A DNA stretch of 64,000 nucleotides, taken from assembly GCA_020746105.1 (NCBI GenBank), contig CM036626.1, forward strand, positions 12,232,001 through 12,296,000. The letters are read 5' to 3'. Positions 36,926 through 64,000 of this stretch are shown piece after piece; within the stretch, counting starts at the first letter, position 1; each line of letters opens with the position of its first letter. This DNA comes from Trogon surrucura (Eukaryota > Chordata > Aves > Trogoniformes > Trogonidae). Under the pieces are notes generated by a model that saw nothing but the letters and a program-made list of their open reading frames with translations, was not told the origin of the DNA and ran no database searches. A program made the position numbers and the translations under genes.

Positions 36926-39900
36926 TGCAGGGCTATCAGCAGTCTGTGATCAGACATGGTAGTTTATACAGCTTTCAAAGATTCCTGACAAGAAACAAGC
37001 ATAACACCACCACACTGAGTCTGTACTATACACACAAAAACAGATTCCTCCTCTTCCTCACCTCATTTTTTTCAGTTAAGCTGATTTTGCTTCACAACTT
37101 GGAAATCTTCTTATTCCAGCTCCCCCTCCCTCACTGGCATTTTATGAATGCCTGCGAGTGGATTAAAAAACAAATGCCCAGAACAGCCTTCTACAGGTTA
37201 GAGTCGACATCGAGCCTTTTTGAGGGAACCACATGTGTGAAAGCTTGTCAGTTCTTAGTCTGTAAATACAAAATTACCGAACCGACATTTTCAAAGTGCT
37301 CTGAAAGCCATCTGTCTGGATACGTGCTCGAGTGCTGAATCCCACACTCAGGAGAGCGCGACAGCAGGCAAAGCAACCCCACGGCTCCGCCAAGCGTGGG
37401 GCTCCCCTCCGGCCAGGTCTGCTTTTGTCACTGCCGGCTGGTTCCGCTGATGTTAACTGAGAGAGAACACGAGGTAAAAGTTATCTCATGCCGTGGGTCC
37501 ACTTATATACAGCATCAGTGACGCTGATTGACTCGTTTCCAACTCAGATATGTCTAGCCAGACCTTTGCTACCTACAAAAGAATTGACTGTTTCTCATGA
37601 GCACAGAAGTGCCAGCTCTGCAATCCTCACTCACGGCAACAACATGAGCTAGCTTGCACTTTCTAAGATTAATTCCTCTTTCCGCTTCCTGTCATGTAAC
37701 CACTCAGCAGCACAGCTCTTCCTTATGGCCCTGGTCATGCATCTCACCCTCAGCCAGAAAGGAACATTTTAAGAGAGATGCTGACACCTCCAGGGCCTCT
37801 TTCTATCTTCATATATCCCCCAAGACCATCCAAGTGACACCTGACACACAGAGGGCTGCTGAGATGACACTGAGCCATTTTATGCAACATCCAAACCAGA
37901 AAAAGTGCAGCTCCGGCATGGTTCAGACAAAACCAGAGAGTGCAGGAAGGAGAGAGCAAGTTCAAAAAAACAAAACAAAACAGGTTTGTAAAAGTGGAAA
38001 ATGAGGACATGCTTCTAACATTACAAGAGAGGGTCAGTTCGCTTGTAAAGAAGAAATGTGTTACTAGGAACTGAAATCAGGATGATGCGACAAGCAGTTT
38101 GCCAAGAGATATGGGCAGGTCATAGAGGAAAAATGCAGCCAAGACAGAACACAGTAAGGAGCTAAAAAGCAGCCTTTCAGGGGCTTAGGCAGTGCTGAGG
38201 AATAAGGAATCCTGCAGACAAAGGTCTGGTTTGAGGCACCTGAAGGGGAGAGATGACAAGTGAAAAAGTGGCTTCCAGAGTAGTAGCCTGAATAGAGTCA
38301 GCATTTGTATCATTCTCCATTTCAGTCAGAAATTGTAAAGAACCGTTGAAGCACCTACACAGCTCTTCAGTGCTGCATTTCTGAAAGTGGCCATTTAGGG
38401 CTCCTGCCCCAGAGCCTCAGATGTTCAGCTGAGCCAGCAGCTGTTATATTCTACAGGACAAGTTTTCCAGAGACCAAGATTTCTTGATGTGCTTCTGCAC
38501 CTGCAGTTACAAAGAGATATACAGGACCAAATCTGACTATCAGCTCTTCAAGAACACTTCATGTAATGAGAATCTCAAGATAAAATTGCTCCTGAAAGTA
38601 CTCAACACCTGCACCACTGGAAACCCTGACAGGTGAACAAATGAGTCCTATCTCTGTAGTGTAGAACATGAGCAACATGGAGAAGAATTAAGGCACTTCA
38701 AGGGAGAAACATGCCCTCACACAGACACTGTCTCCCAAAAGAAGATGGGAATTACTAAGTCAGAATCAAGTTCAGGCTGTACTTGGGCTGGTTTCTCAGT
38801 GGTTGCTAGATAAGGTTTGAACAGGCAATAACGCATGATTTGTTAATTAGAGCAGCACAGATGTTTTGATTCCTTTGTCCTATTTTTCTCTAATGCTTGT
38901 TTCTCTCCCTCCATTGCAGATTAAAATAGTAAACCTTATGTCTCTGATATGACCTGCACTTTTCTATCTCTTCTGTATCCCACCATTTTCCCTTCTCCTT
39001 TTAAAAAGCCAAAAGCAAGACAGCTTCACTAGGGCCACAGAAAGCTCTTTCCGAATTGCACCTTTCACGCTCCCTGGAATACAGGAGTAGCTTCCTTAGC
39101 ACCCAAGTATCTCTGTCAGCTTTGCAATTTTCTGTCTGTAAACTGTTTAAATATGGGGCTGGTCCAGCTTCTCAAACACAAAAGCGATACATTTCAAAAC
39201 TAAAAAGAACTGTCTCTGATACTTCTATCAGCTGTCACATTGTCAACCAATATCAGAGAACCTCATATTTTTCCACTTTAATAAAGGCCAGTGAAAGTCA
39301 GCTTCCTCTTGCAACACCAGATAATCACAATCTTCAGAATCACTTTGAATTAAAACATTTCAGACAGTCCTTTTTTTTCATGGTGATGATACAGGATGTC
39401 ATGAACTACCCAGGATAACTAAAACACTGAACCTCGCTCCCCAAGAGCCACCTGTGTTCACCTCTGAGGTTACAAACCTGGCTCCAACACATGTAGGTGG
39501 GTTTATATTTGGGTATTATGGACAACACTGCAAAGCTGTGGCTCATTAACACCCACCTCCCTCAGGCAGATCTGTGCAGGCAGAGGGCCAAGGACAGCCA
39601 CAGCTTTTCATCCCAAGCATGCGGCTTCAACAAGGCAGCCCGGAGGTCAATGGTAACAGGGGTAAACCAGCCTAGTGCTGAAGGACTTGACTGTCTCTTG
39701 CTCCAGGCAGCATTACATGTCCCATCTCCCTAGCACTGATGTATCAATAAAGCCAGGACAGATTTTTTTTTTTTTCCTGTTAATACTAAATTCCAACCAT
39801 ATACTGCTTCATCTAGCTCCACACCTAGCTCTGGGCTGGCCTGCATTCCCGCCAAGCCCTATTTCATATTTCATTTCTGGGCCACAGTGGCCACCTCCCA

Positions 39901-39964
39901 GCCCAGCAGCACCAGAGAGCCCTACACCTCTGACCAGAAGCAGCAGCTCCAACACCCAGGCCAT
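36926..39964. other. Non-coding stretch
   Basis: No gene or clear repeat recognised. Contains an A/CA-rich run near 37965-37981. Frames of 110-140 codons (for example 36925-37338) show no motif. Probably intergenic DNA between the GRIP2-like exons and CCDC174. Confidence 0.5.
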
Positions 39965-39965
39965 A

Positions 39966-40141
39966 CCTAAAATCATTTATGTTGGAAAAGACCTCTTAAG
40001 ATCACTGCATCCAACCATAAACCTAACATTGCCAAGCCCATGTCCCCAAGCACCACATCTACACATCTTTTAAATACCTTCAGGGATAATGATTCAACCA
40101 CTTCCCTGGGCAGCCTGTGCCAGTGCTTGACAACCCTTCTG
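39966..40141 (-). mobile_element. Old CR1 3' fragment, minus orientation
   Basis: Begins with aatcatttatgttggaaaagacc, the reverse-complement form of a CR1 3' end, and continues through ccatgtccccaagcaccacatctaca and cttccctgggcagcctgtgccagtgcttga, as in other bird CR1 copies. Diverged and short, so an old insertion. Confidence 0.75.
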
Positions 40142-40274
40142 ATGATGTACAACAGGGGTCTGAATCCACGTAGACGTGGTCTCCCTCTGCTGCCTTTACC
40201 TTTGGCCTAGTTTGAGTCATCTCCATGAGATTTATGCATTTGCCAAGATACCCTAATCTCCAAGGTGAGTTCCA

Positions 40275-40598
40275 ATACCTGAAGGGAACCTACAGGAAGG
40301 CTGGAGACTTTTTACAAGAGCGTCTACTGATAGGACAAGGGGATAGGGGTTTAAGTTGAAGAATAGATTTAGACTGGATCTTAGAAAGAAATTCTTCAGT
40401 ACGAGGGTGGCAAGACTTTGGAATAAATTGTCCAGAGACGTTGTGGCTGCCCCCTCCCTGGAGCTGTTCAAGGTCAGGTTGGACAGAGCCTTGAGTAGCC
40501 TGATCTAGTTGAGAGGCGTCCCTGCCCGTGACAGGGAGGTTGGATTAGATGATCTCTAAGGTCCCTTCCAGCCTGGGCCATTCTAGGATTCTATGAAC
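40275..40598 (+). mobile_element. CR1 3' fragment, plus orientation
   Basis: Runs from tacctgaagggaacctac through ctgataggacaagggg, aagaaattcttcag and ggtcccttccagcc to the terminal attctatg near 40588-40595. It is clearly more degraded than the element at 35.3 kb (frame broken). It points away from the minus-strand CR1 fragment immediately to its left. Confidence 0.9.
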
Positions 40599-41058
40599 CT
40601 TTGATTAGGAGACTTTCACTCTTGTTTGTTCGGAACACCCTCAAGGACAAACTGCCTGTTTGTTATCTCTAAGTCCACACAACCTCTTCTACTAATTGGC
40701 TCAAACATTCAGTTGTTGCCTTTCGAGGCCGATTAACCCATCCGCAAGGCGGCATTTCTCTCACGGCCGATTTACCACGTGTGGCAACACGGCCACCACT
40801 CAGCCACACCCTGGGCTGCTCGGCGGCCGCCCTGCGCTCGCAGCGCGATGCTCTGGGGCACAAGGCCCGACCACGGGGCGGGCAGCCGGCTCCGCGCACG
40901 GCGAGGCCACCGCCCCCCGCTGGCCTCCCCGACACGGCGCCGGGGAAGGCCCCGCCCGTCGTCACCAGCGCTGTCGCAACAGCGCGTGACGTTCGCCGCG
41001 CTTTACGGCAGGGCCGCAAAGCAGGTAACAAGGAGGTTGGCTCTCGGGGCTCGCCGCC

Positions 41059-54119
<13,061 letters not shown>

Positions 54120-54235
54120 ACTGACCAAAAAGATAAGCAAGAACCACAATTTAAAGAAATTAAACAGAATTATCATATTGGCAAGAATATTGTTTTTCCA
54201 CATATGGGAAAAGTAAATTTCTCTAAGTAGATCAA

Positions 54236-54241
54236 AATAAA
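54236..54241 (+). terminator. CCDC174: CCDC174 proximal poly(A) signal
   Basis: AATAAA about 117 bases after the stop codon, followed by TTGCTTTTGCTTTGTTGG-like T/G-rich sequence suitable as a downstream element. A second AATAAA at 54736-54741 could give a longer 3' UTR. Confidence 0.6.
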
Positions 54242-54735
54242 TCTCTGGACAACTAAGCTATTTTACCTCGGGGCTTTGCTTTTGCTTTGTTGGTTCTTTT
54301 TTGTTGTTTTCCCCCTCTTTATTGAAATTACTTGGGTTTTTTGGCAGTACTTCCTTAGTTTAGTCCATATTTGATTTTAACTCTTTGCTGCTTACACCTG
54401 AACGCTGGGGTGTATTAACAGCTTTCTTTCAAAAGATGAGCTCTTCCTGTACTCTGTCAGCTTCTGGTTTGGACGTTCAGTGATTTCTGTAGAAATAGCA
54501 TTGAAATGGCAGACCCTCTGCTGCTAAATACAGAACCATTTTAGGAAATTTTTTACCTACTCAACGCCTACAGAAAGTGCAGAGTATTATTTAGGAAACA
54601 GTGGTGGGGAATAGTTTACATGGTCATAGTAACTTCTGCATTCCTGAGGTCTGTATATAACTCATAAGTCTGTGTGGCAAATTAGAGTGGAGAGAGGCGT
54701 TGCAAAAATTGGTAGGTAATGGTGGTTAGATTAAG

Positions 54736-54741
54736 AATAAA
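54736..54741 (+). terminator. CCDC174: CCDC174 distal candidate poly(A) signal
   Basis: A second AATAAA, 617 bases after the stop codon, followed within about 40 bases by TGTCTTGTTTCG-type sequence. Use of this or the proximal site cannot be decided from sequence. Confidence 0.4.
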
Positions 54742-55098
54742 TGCTTCACTAAAGTCTTGACACCTGAAATTACTGTCTTGTTTCGACAATGCTCTCCTAA
54801 TTCTCAACTGCATTTGTCTTTCATCATCTGTTGTATTTATAACTTTATTTAAAACTCGTTTCCAAAAACTGTGCTATAATAGTTATTATATATAAAAGCA
54901 GACCAACCTCTACGGAACAAGCTTTTATTTCACAATCTTAGTAAAAAAAGAATATTTACATTTTTATTTCTGAAGAGGTCTTAGATACCCCCATTTGTAA
55001 TTTAGAAGTTCACACAAGGATAAGACCTAGCAAAGCAGATTAGAATGAGCAATTTTGTAGATTGTCTGAAGTTACATGACTGATATTGTCAAAGTAGT

Positions 55099-55170
55099 GA
55101 ATCACAGAATGTTAGGGGTTGGAAGGGACCTGAAAACATCATCTAGTCCGACATTTGAACCAAACAGTGA
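55099..55170 (-). mobile_element. Short CR1 3'-end fragment, minus orientation
   Basis: The sequence gaatcacagaatgttagggg, ggttggaagggacctgaaaa and catctagtcc is the reverse complement of a CR1 3' end. Only about 70 bp remain. Confidence 0.8.
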
Positions 55171-55849
55171 ACTGGCCAAAGAGACAGAGGGAACGTTAAT
55201 CTTGTGTGTTTCAGTCAGATTTCAGGCTGCTTTCTGAGCCTGGTGAACAGCAATGTGTTCAAGGTGACTGGGCAAACAGAACACCTTCACTGTCCCCAAA
55301 CTATTTTAATGTCAGCTAGTAAATACACTTTCATCTCTCCTTCCTGTATCACTGTTTTTTGCACTGGAATTTGCAGGGCAGCAATACCACCCCATAAGGT
55401 CACCAGTGGTATGAGGCAGAAAATACCGGAGTCTTTCATCCTTACCAAATGGTTAAGAGACTGGTGCTTTATGATAACTTTGGGTTTCTGTTTCTCTCAA
55501 CAAACCTAGAACTTGAGGAAGTACGGCTCAACTAAAGGCCACATCCACCTGAAATGCACAGAAAACTGAGCAGCTCATTTTGCTGCTGCTAACACTGACC
55601 TGAACTCGGCTGTTGTGCCTGAAGTTAGGGCACGTATTTTTCTTTCTTTGACTCTCCTCCTTAGAACTGGTGGGATGCTGTGCCACAGAACCACAGGGGG
55701 CTGTGCTCCTCACAGAACTCCATGACAAAACGTGTCCCAGAGATGAGTAAAGCAGGCCCTGTCCCTGAGTGTTGGCAGCCCCCTCTCTCTCACACTGCCA
55801 GGAAGCAACAGCCCGCAGGAGGGGAAAGCTCCGGGAAGTTCCTCTCTGA

Positions 55850-56470
55850 AGCGCTGCAGACGAGTATCTCCTGTGCCGTGCCAGAGCTGCCCGCAGTGCC
55901 GGGGCGCAGGGGCCCGCCCGCGGGTGACCGGTGGCCCCGGCCGGGCTCTGAGGGGCGAGCGGCGCGCGGGCCCTGAGGCGGGAGCCAGGCGGCACACGGC
56001 GCGCGCGCTTCTCTGGCGGCCCAGCAGCCCGGGCGGTGGGTCTGCCCGGCACGGCCCGAGGCACCGGCGGCCGTAGCCCCGCGGAGCCGTATCGCGGCGG
56101 CACTGCCGAGCCCCGCGGGCAGCGAAGGGAGCTCCGGAGAAGCATCGCGTACGCGGCCGCCGGCGAACAGCGGTGCGCATGCGCAAGCCGCACGCCGGGG
56201 GCGATGGGACGTGAGCAACCGCCGCCAGTGCGCATGCGTCAGCGTCACTCTCAGCCGCTCCCCGCGTACGAGCGTCCGCACGCCAGCGCGTGCAGCGCGC
56301 ACGCGCCCCGCGGCCGCCCGCAACAGCGCGACCTCCCCGGCAGGGGGCGGCAGAGCCCGCGCGCGCAGCCCAGGGCGGCGCCAGCAGCCCGGTGGCGGGA
56401 AAAGGGGGCGCTGCCCCGGCGTGCCCCGCCCCGCCCCGCCCCGCCCTGCCGAAACGGAGCCTCCGGCCCT
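55850..56470. promoter_or_regulatory. CpG island with NRF1-type palindromes and no assigned gene
   Basis: A dense CpG island stands between the 3' ends of CCDC174 and TMA7. It contains a perfect NRF1 consensus palindrome TGCGCATGCGCA (56174-56185) and a near copy TGCGCATGCGTC (56229-56240), 55 bases apart start to start. NRF1 sites of this form mark housekeeping, often bidirectional, promoters. Neither direction shows a recognisable first exon. Frames up to 235 codons on the minus strand (55528-56235) and 148 on the plus are stop-poor GC artefacts. It may drive a non-coding RNA or an unrecognised gene. Confidence 0.65.
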
Positions 56471-56479
56471 TCCAGGGAG

Positions 56480-57430
56480 TAATCGTGTGTGCCTGAGCAG
56501 TAACGCCCCCAGCCCTCTAGAGACATCTGTTAATGAGGAAACCCTCTTAGGTGCACCTCGTGCGCTGACAAGCAGCGTCCGCCGTCTCTCCTTAGAATCC
56601 CAGATTTAGTGTCTTCAGGTTTCCCCGCGAAGAGTCGAAGCGCCTCCTCGTTCCACCTGCAGTGAACATCTGCCTTTCCTGCCAGAGGGAGCAGGCTGTA
56701 TCCTGCCCTTACCACTCCCTCAGGTAAAAAACACGCTACGTTAATTCATTCCCCTTAACTTCTACCTTAGGAACATCGTATCCCTTCCTTGAAGTCTTCG
56801 TGCCCCGTGTACTGTCACTGCTATTCATTTCTAAAATTAAATTCTAGTCTTGTAAGCACTGTTCCACTCCTCTCCCTCCCCCAAGAAAGGTACTGCTGTG
56901 AGTGTAAAGCTGTGATGTTGTCAATATGCAGAAGTTCAAGGAAAATAGAAGGCGTAGGTGACTACTTGTAGAACAAAGGCCAAGTGTACATCCAGCAGCC
57001 ACTGGGACAACAGGCCACAGCACCACACTGTATGTGAGTACCAATACGAAAAGGAGTATTGTTTTGGCTAGTGGCTGGCCCTAAGGTAACCACTTTGCTG
57101 GCAATGAAATTGTAACTCAACCTTTGTTTAGAGAAAACTTCCAGCTCTTACAAGAGCATGTGCTGACACAGACGTCTCGGACAACTGCAGCTGAACCTAA
57201 GCATCCCAATTAAAACTGCAGATTTTAACACCCAGGCCCTGACCCCATTGTCAAAATTGAGCAGAAGTGGAATTTTATTCTCTCAAACAACTACCGAACC
57301 AGCAGATACAGTCAGGCTGCTTAAGATCACAAGCAGTCTTCAGTAAAAGTTCCATTTCCAGCATAAAACAGTAATGCCATTTTAAAAACAAAACCTACAG
57401 GTAAAGAGAAAATATCACATCTTAACAAAA
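56480..57430. other. Intergenic stretch between the orphan CpG island and TMA7
   Basis: Moderate to AT-rich DNA with short frames only. No repeat family or RNA gene recognised. If the CpG island fires to the right, its transcript would pass through here and run antisense to TMA7. Confidence 0.45.
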
Positions 57431-57434
57431 AAAA

Positions 57435-57440
57435 TTTATT
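57435..57440 (-). terminator. TMA7: TMA7 poly(A) signal
   Basis: TTTATT on the plus strand is AATAAA on the minus strand, 115 bases after the TMA7 stop codon at 57555. This gives a short 3' UTR, as expected for this small housekeeping gene. Confidence 0.7.
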
Positions 57441-57554
57441 CTGACTAAACAAAATGTACAATGTTTCTGAATTGACAGTGAGTTTTCATGACTCTCGGAA
57501 GTCTGCAGATCCATTGAGTAACTTGACCGCTTCTTACCCTGCAGTTTGATCAAA

Positions 57555-62237
<4,683 letters not shown>

Positions 62238-63412
62238 GGTGCCCGCTCCGCTCCGCTCCGCTCCGCCGCCCGCGATCGCGCGCACGCGAGCTCGCGCCGC
62301 CGCTCCCGCCCGGCCCCGCGCGGCCGCCGTAGCGCTTCCGCCGCCGACTTCCGCCCCAGGCGCCGCGCCGGGCCCCGGCAGGTAGGAGGTGCCGCCCGGC
62401 CCGGGGGGGGGGGGGCGGCGGCGGAGACCGGCGGCTCCGGCGGGCTCCCTGGGGACGGCTGCCCGGCGGGGAGGAGCGGCTCGGCCCGGCCTCCGCCGCT
62501 CCCGGAGCTGCGGGCCGGCCCTGGCGCTGGCGGCGGCGGGCGCGGCCTAGGCGCGGGCCGGGGGTGGGAGCCCCCCGCCCCCTCCCGCGGGCGGCCTGCC
62601 GGGGCTGGCGGGAGAGCGGCGCCGCTGCCCGGGCCGGTGCGTGGCTGCTGGCGGCGGGAGCGGTCTCGCCGCGCTGTCCGCAGGTCTCGTAGCTCTGCGT
62701 GCGGTGACGGGGCCCCCGCCCGGCAGGGAAGGGGTCGGGCGTGTGGAAGAAAAGCCCGAAGCCTCCGCTGGGAGAAGCTGTGAATGGGTGTGGCGTGTCA
62801 GAAATTCCGGATTTATATTCTGGCAGTCACAAAAGGGACTGCCGCAAAATAATAATATAGGACGTCATTAGCCACCTGAAATTAACGTGGAAAACTGCTT
62901 TTAAATATTTTTTTAAACTATGCAGCAGCTATCAAGTCTACTCAGTAATCCGTGTTTTTATATTATATTAGCTAAAACTTGAAATAATCATGCTCAAGCT
63001 TCATATAAAACTTTATTTGAAAGCTTTCCCGTTTACAGTTTTTGAAGGAATGTGCTCAGTAGAAAATTAAGGTCTTTCTTACAAATGAATAGACAATAAG
63101 CTGTAACTAGCAGTTTTTGGTTTTTTGCAGTGTAAGCAAGAATTTTAAGTTAGTTTTAAAATGCTGCCTTAGCTGTGTCTTGCCTACCTGATACTTTTCT
63201 AATGTGGCTTTTCCTGATGTTTTACTTTTGTAGGTGGTCTCGTGAGAATACTTGTGTTCAGTTCAGCACTTCTGTGTTTCTCTCTGTCCTTTGTACTTTT
63301 GTCTTTGCATTCTTCAACACTTCATATATCTGTGGAGCGTAAGATAAAGTCCTACTTCTTATCATGATTTTTTTCCTGTCTCAGTTGTTTTTTCTTTTCT
63401 GTTCTTTTGCAG

Positions 63413-63672
63413 AATTATTAGCACCTCTGACATAGTACACCAAACTCAACTGTGAAAGCACAAAGCAAAATTTCATGTCACAATCACTTTTATGCTGAAG
63501 CATTAAATTACTCTGAAGCTATTCCTGCTGGTACGGGATCTGCACATGATCATTGTTCACTTAGTGAGTGAATTAGTTATCAAGAAGCACGATGAGAGTG
63601 CTTACTAACAGCAGGGAAGCAGGGATCTGTGGCAGAACTGCCCTGTGTTGAAAATTGTGAGAAGTTTTCTCG
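63413..63672 (+). other. Possible non-coding 5' exon of the CCDC51-like gene
   Basis: A pyrimidine-rich acceptor (gttcttttgcag) ends at 63412, and a consensus donor CTCG|GTAAGT lies at 63672/63673. The interval has stops in all plus frames, so it would be a 260-nt untranslated exon, possibly alternative. It rests on splice-site quality alone. Confidence 0.4.
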
Positions 63673-63835
63673 GTAAGTAACAGTGGAAAACTAGTGATGG
63701 TTTAGCCATTCTTGAATTCTATTTGTTTTGATACACGTGTGTTATTTTAAGAGATATTAACCAGCCATACTTCAATAGCTCTTCTTTTTCTTCTTCATCG
63801 TTGTAGCACTTTTATTCGGTGATTAAATTCAAGAC

Positions 63836-64000
63836 ATGGGGCCAATGAAATACAAGTCAAGGGTGTCCTCCGTGTCCTGTGGTCTGCAGTATCACCATTC
63901 ATTGATAAAGTGGAGTCCGAAAATGAGTGTACACGCAGTGCGGTCTTACTGCTCGTCAGCACCTAAGAGGCCTGAAGCCAAGTCTGCGATAGAAATGGCC
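63836..64000 (+). CDS. CCDC51: CCDC51 (MITOK) N-terminus, cut by the window edge
   Basis: The exon begins after a TTGTAG acceptor (start 63807). The ATG at 63836 follows an in-frame TAA at 63824-63826, so it is the first usable start. The 55 codons visible are rich in Ser, Lys, Arg and His with no acidic residue before about residue 46, and include VHAVRSYCSS, a plausible mitochondrial presequence with an Arg before the cleavage region. The PKRPEAKSAIEMA end resembles the KRPEE-ALGL stretch after the human CCDC51 leader. Known: CCDC51 is the pore-forming inner-membrane subunit of the mitochondrial ATP-sensitive potassium channel. Gene order supports it: CCDC51 and TMA7 are head-to-head neighbours in human 3p21.31. 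The diagnostic coiled coil and membrane helices lie beyond the window. Confidence 0.65.
   Translation, partial: MGPMKYKSRVSSVSCGLQYHHSLIKWSPKMSVHAVRSYCSSAPKRPEAKSAIEMA

Noticed and set aside
55528..56235. 235-codon minus frame at the orphan CpG island
   Set aside because: Low-complexity Pro/Arg/Ala translation typical of random CpG-island sequence. Kept only as a regulatory feature.

Overview
This is vertebrate nuclear DNA and almost certainly from a bird. The evidence is CR1 LINEs with the avian ATTCTATG-type 3' ends, one of them with a long open reverse-transcriptase frame; three avian-type retroviral LTRs; and compact genes with GC-rich CpG-island promoters separated by AT-rich introns. 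Gene content is a mix of orthologues of human 3p25.1 (GRIP2, CCDC174) and human 3p21.31 (TMA7, CCDC51), as on the bird chromosome that carries both blocks. I cannot name the species.

Layout. Bases 1-870 hold GC-rich, plus-strand, exon-like pieces with splice signals, probably the 3' end of a gene I do not recognise. A complete solo LTR with a perfect 5-bp target duplication follows (1026-2206). From about 2.2 to 40.7 kb the sequence is mostly non-coding. I infer it to be the 5' part of GRIP2 on the minus strand, because two separate, homologous 18-codon first exons (23214-23268 and 33007-33061) each encode a palmitoylation-type N-terminus (MPGWRKS...CLQR, Cys at position 11) and end in the same splice phase. 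No PDZ exon of GRIP2 was found here. A 5'-truncated but open CR1 element lies at 35.33-36.92 kb, and older CR1 pieces at 40 kb.

CCDC174 is complete on the plus strand (41059-54119, 11 coding exons, 698 codons plus stop). Its last exon contains the most unusual feature in the window: 17 in-frame copies of a 14-residue repeat (42-bp minisatellite), grading from acidic/Ser-rich through Tyr-Gly-rich to Cys-Gly-rich. The exon then returns to the conserved family C-terminus. This makes the protein about 230 residues longer than I recall for human CCDC174. An antisense LTR sits in intron 3 and a CR1 piece in intron 5.

Between CCDC174 and the next gene is a CpG island with two NRF1-type palindromes and no assignable gene (about 55.85-56.47 kb). 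TMA7 is complete on the minus strand (62237 down to 57555, four exons, 64 codons plus stop). It shares a CpG-island bidirectional promoter with a plus-strand gene whose first 55 codons (63836-64000, cut by the window edge) fit CCDC51/MITOK, a mitochondrial protein. The genes do not form one pathway: CCDC174 is a nuclear RNA-associated protein, TMA7 a ribosome-associated protein, GRIP2 a synaptic scaffold, and CCDC51 a mitochondrial potassium-channel subunit.
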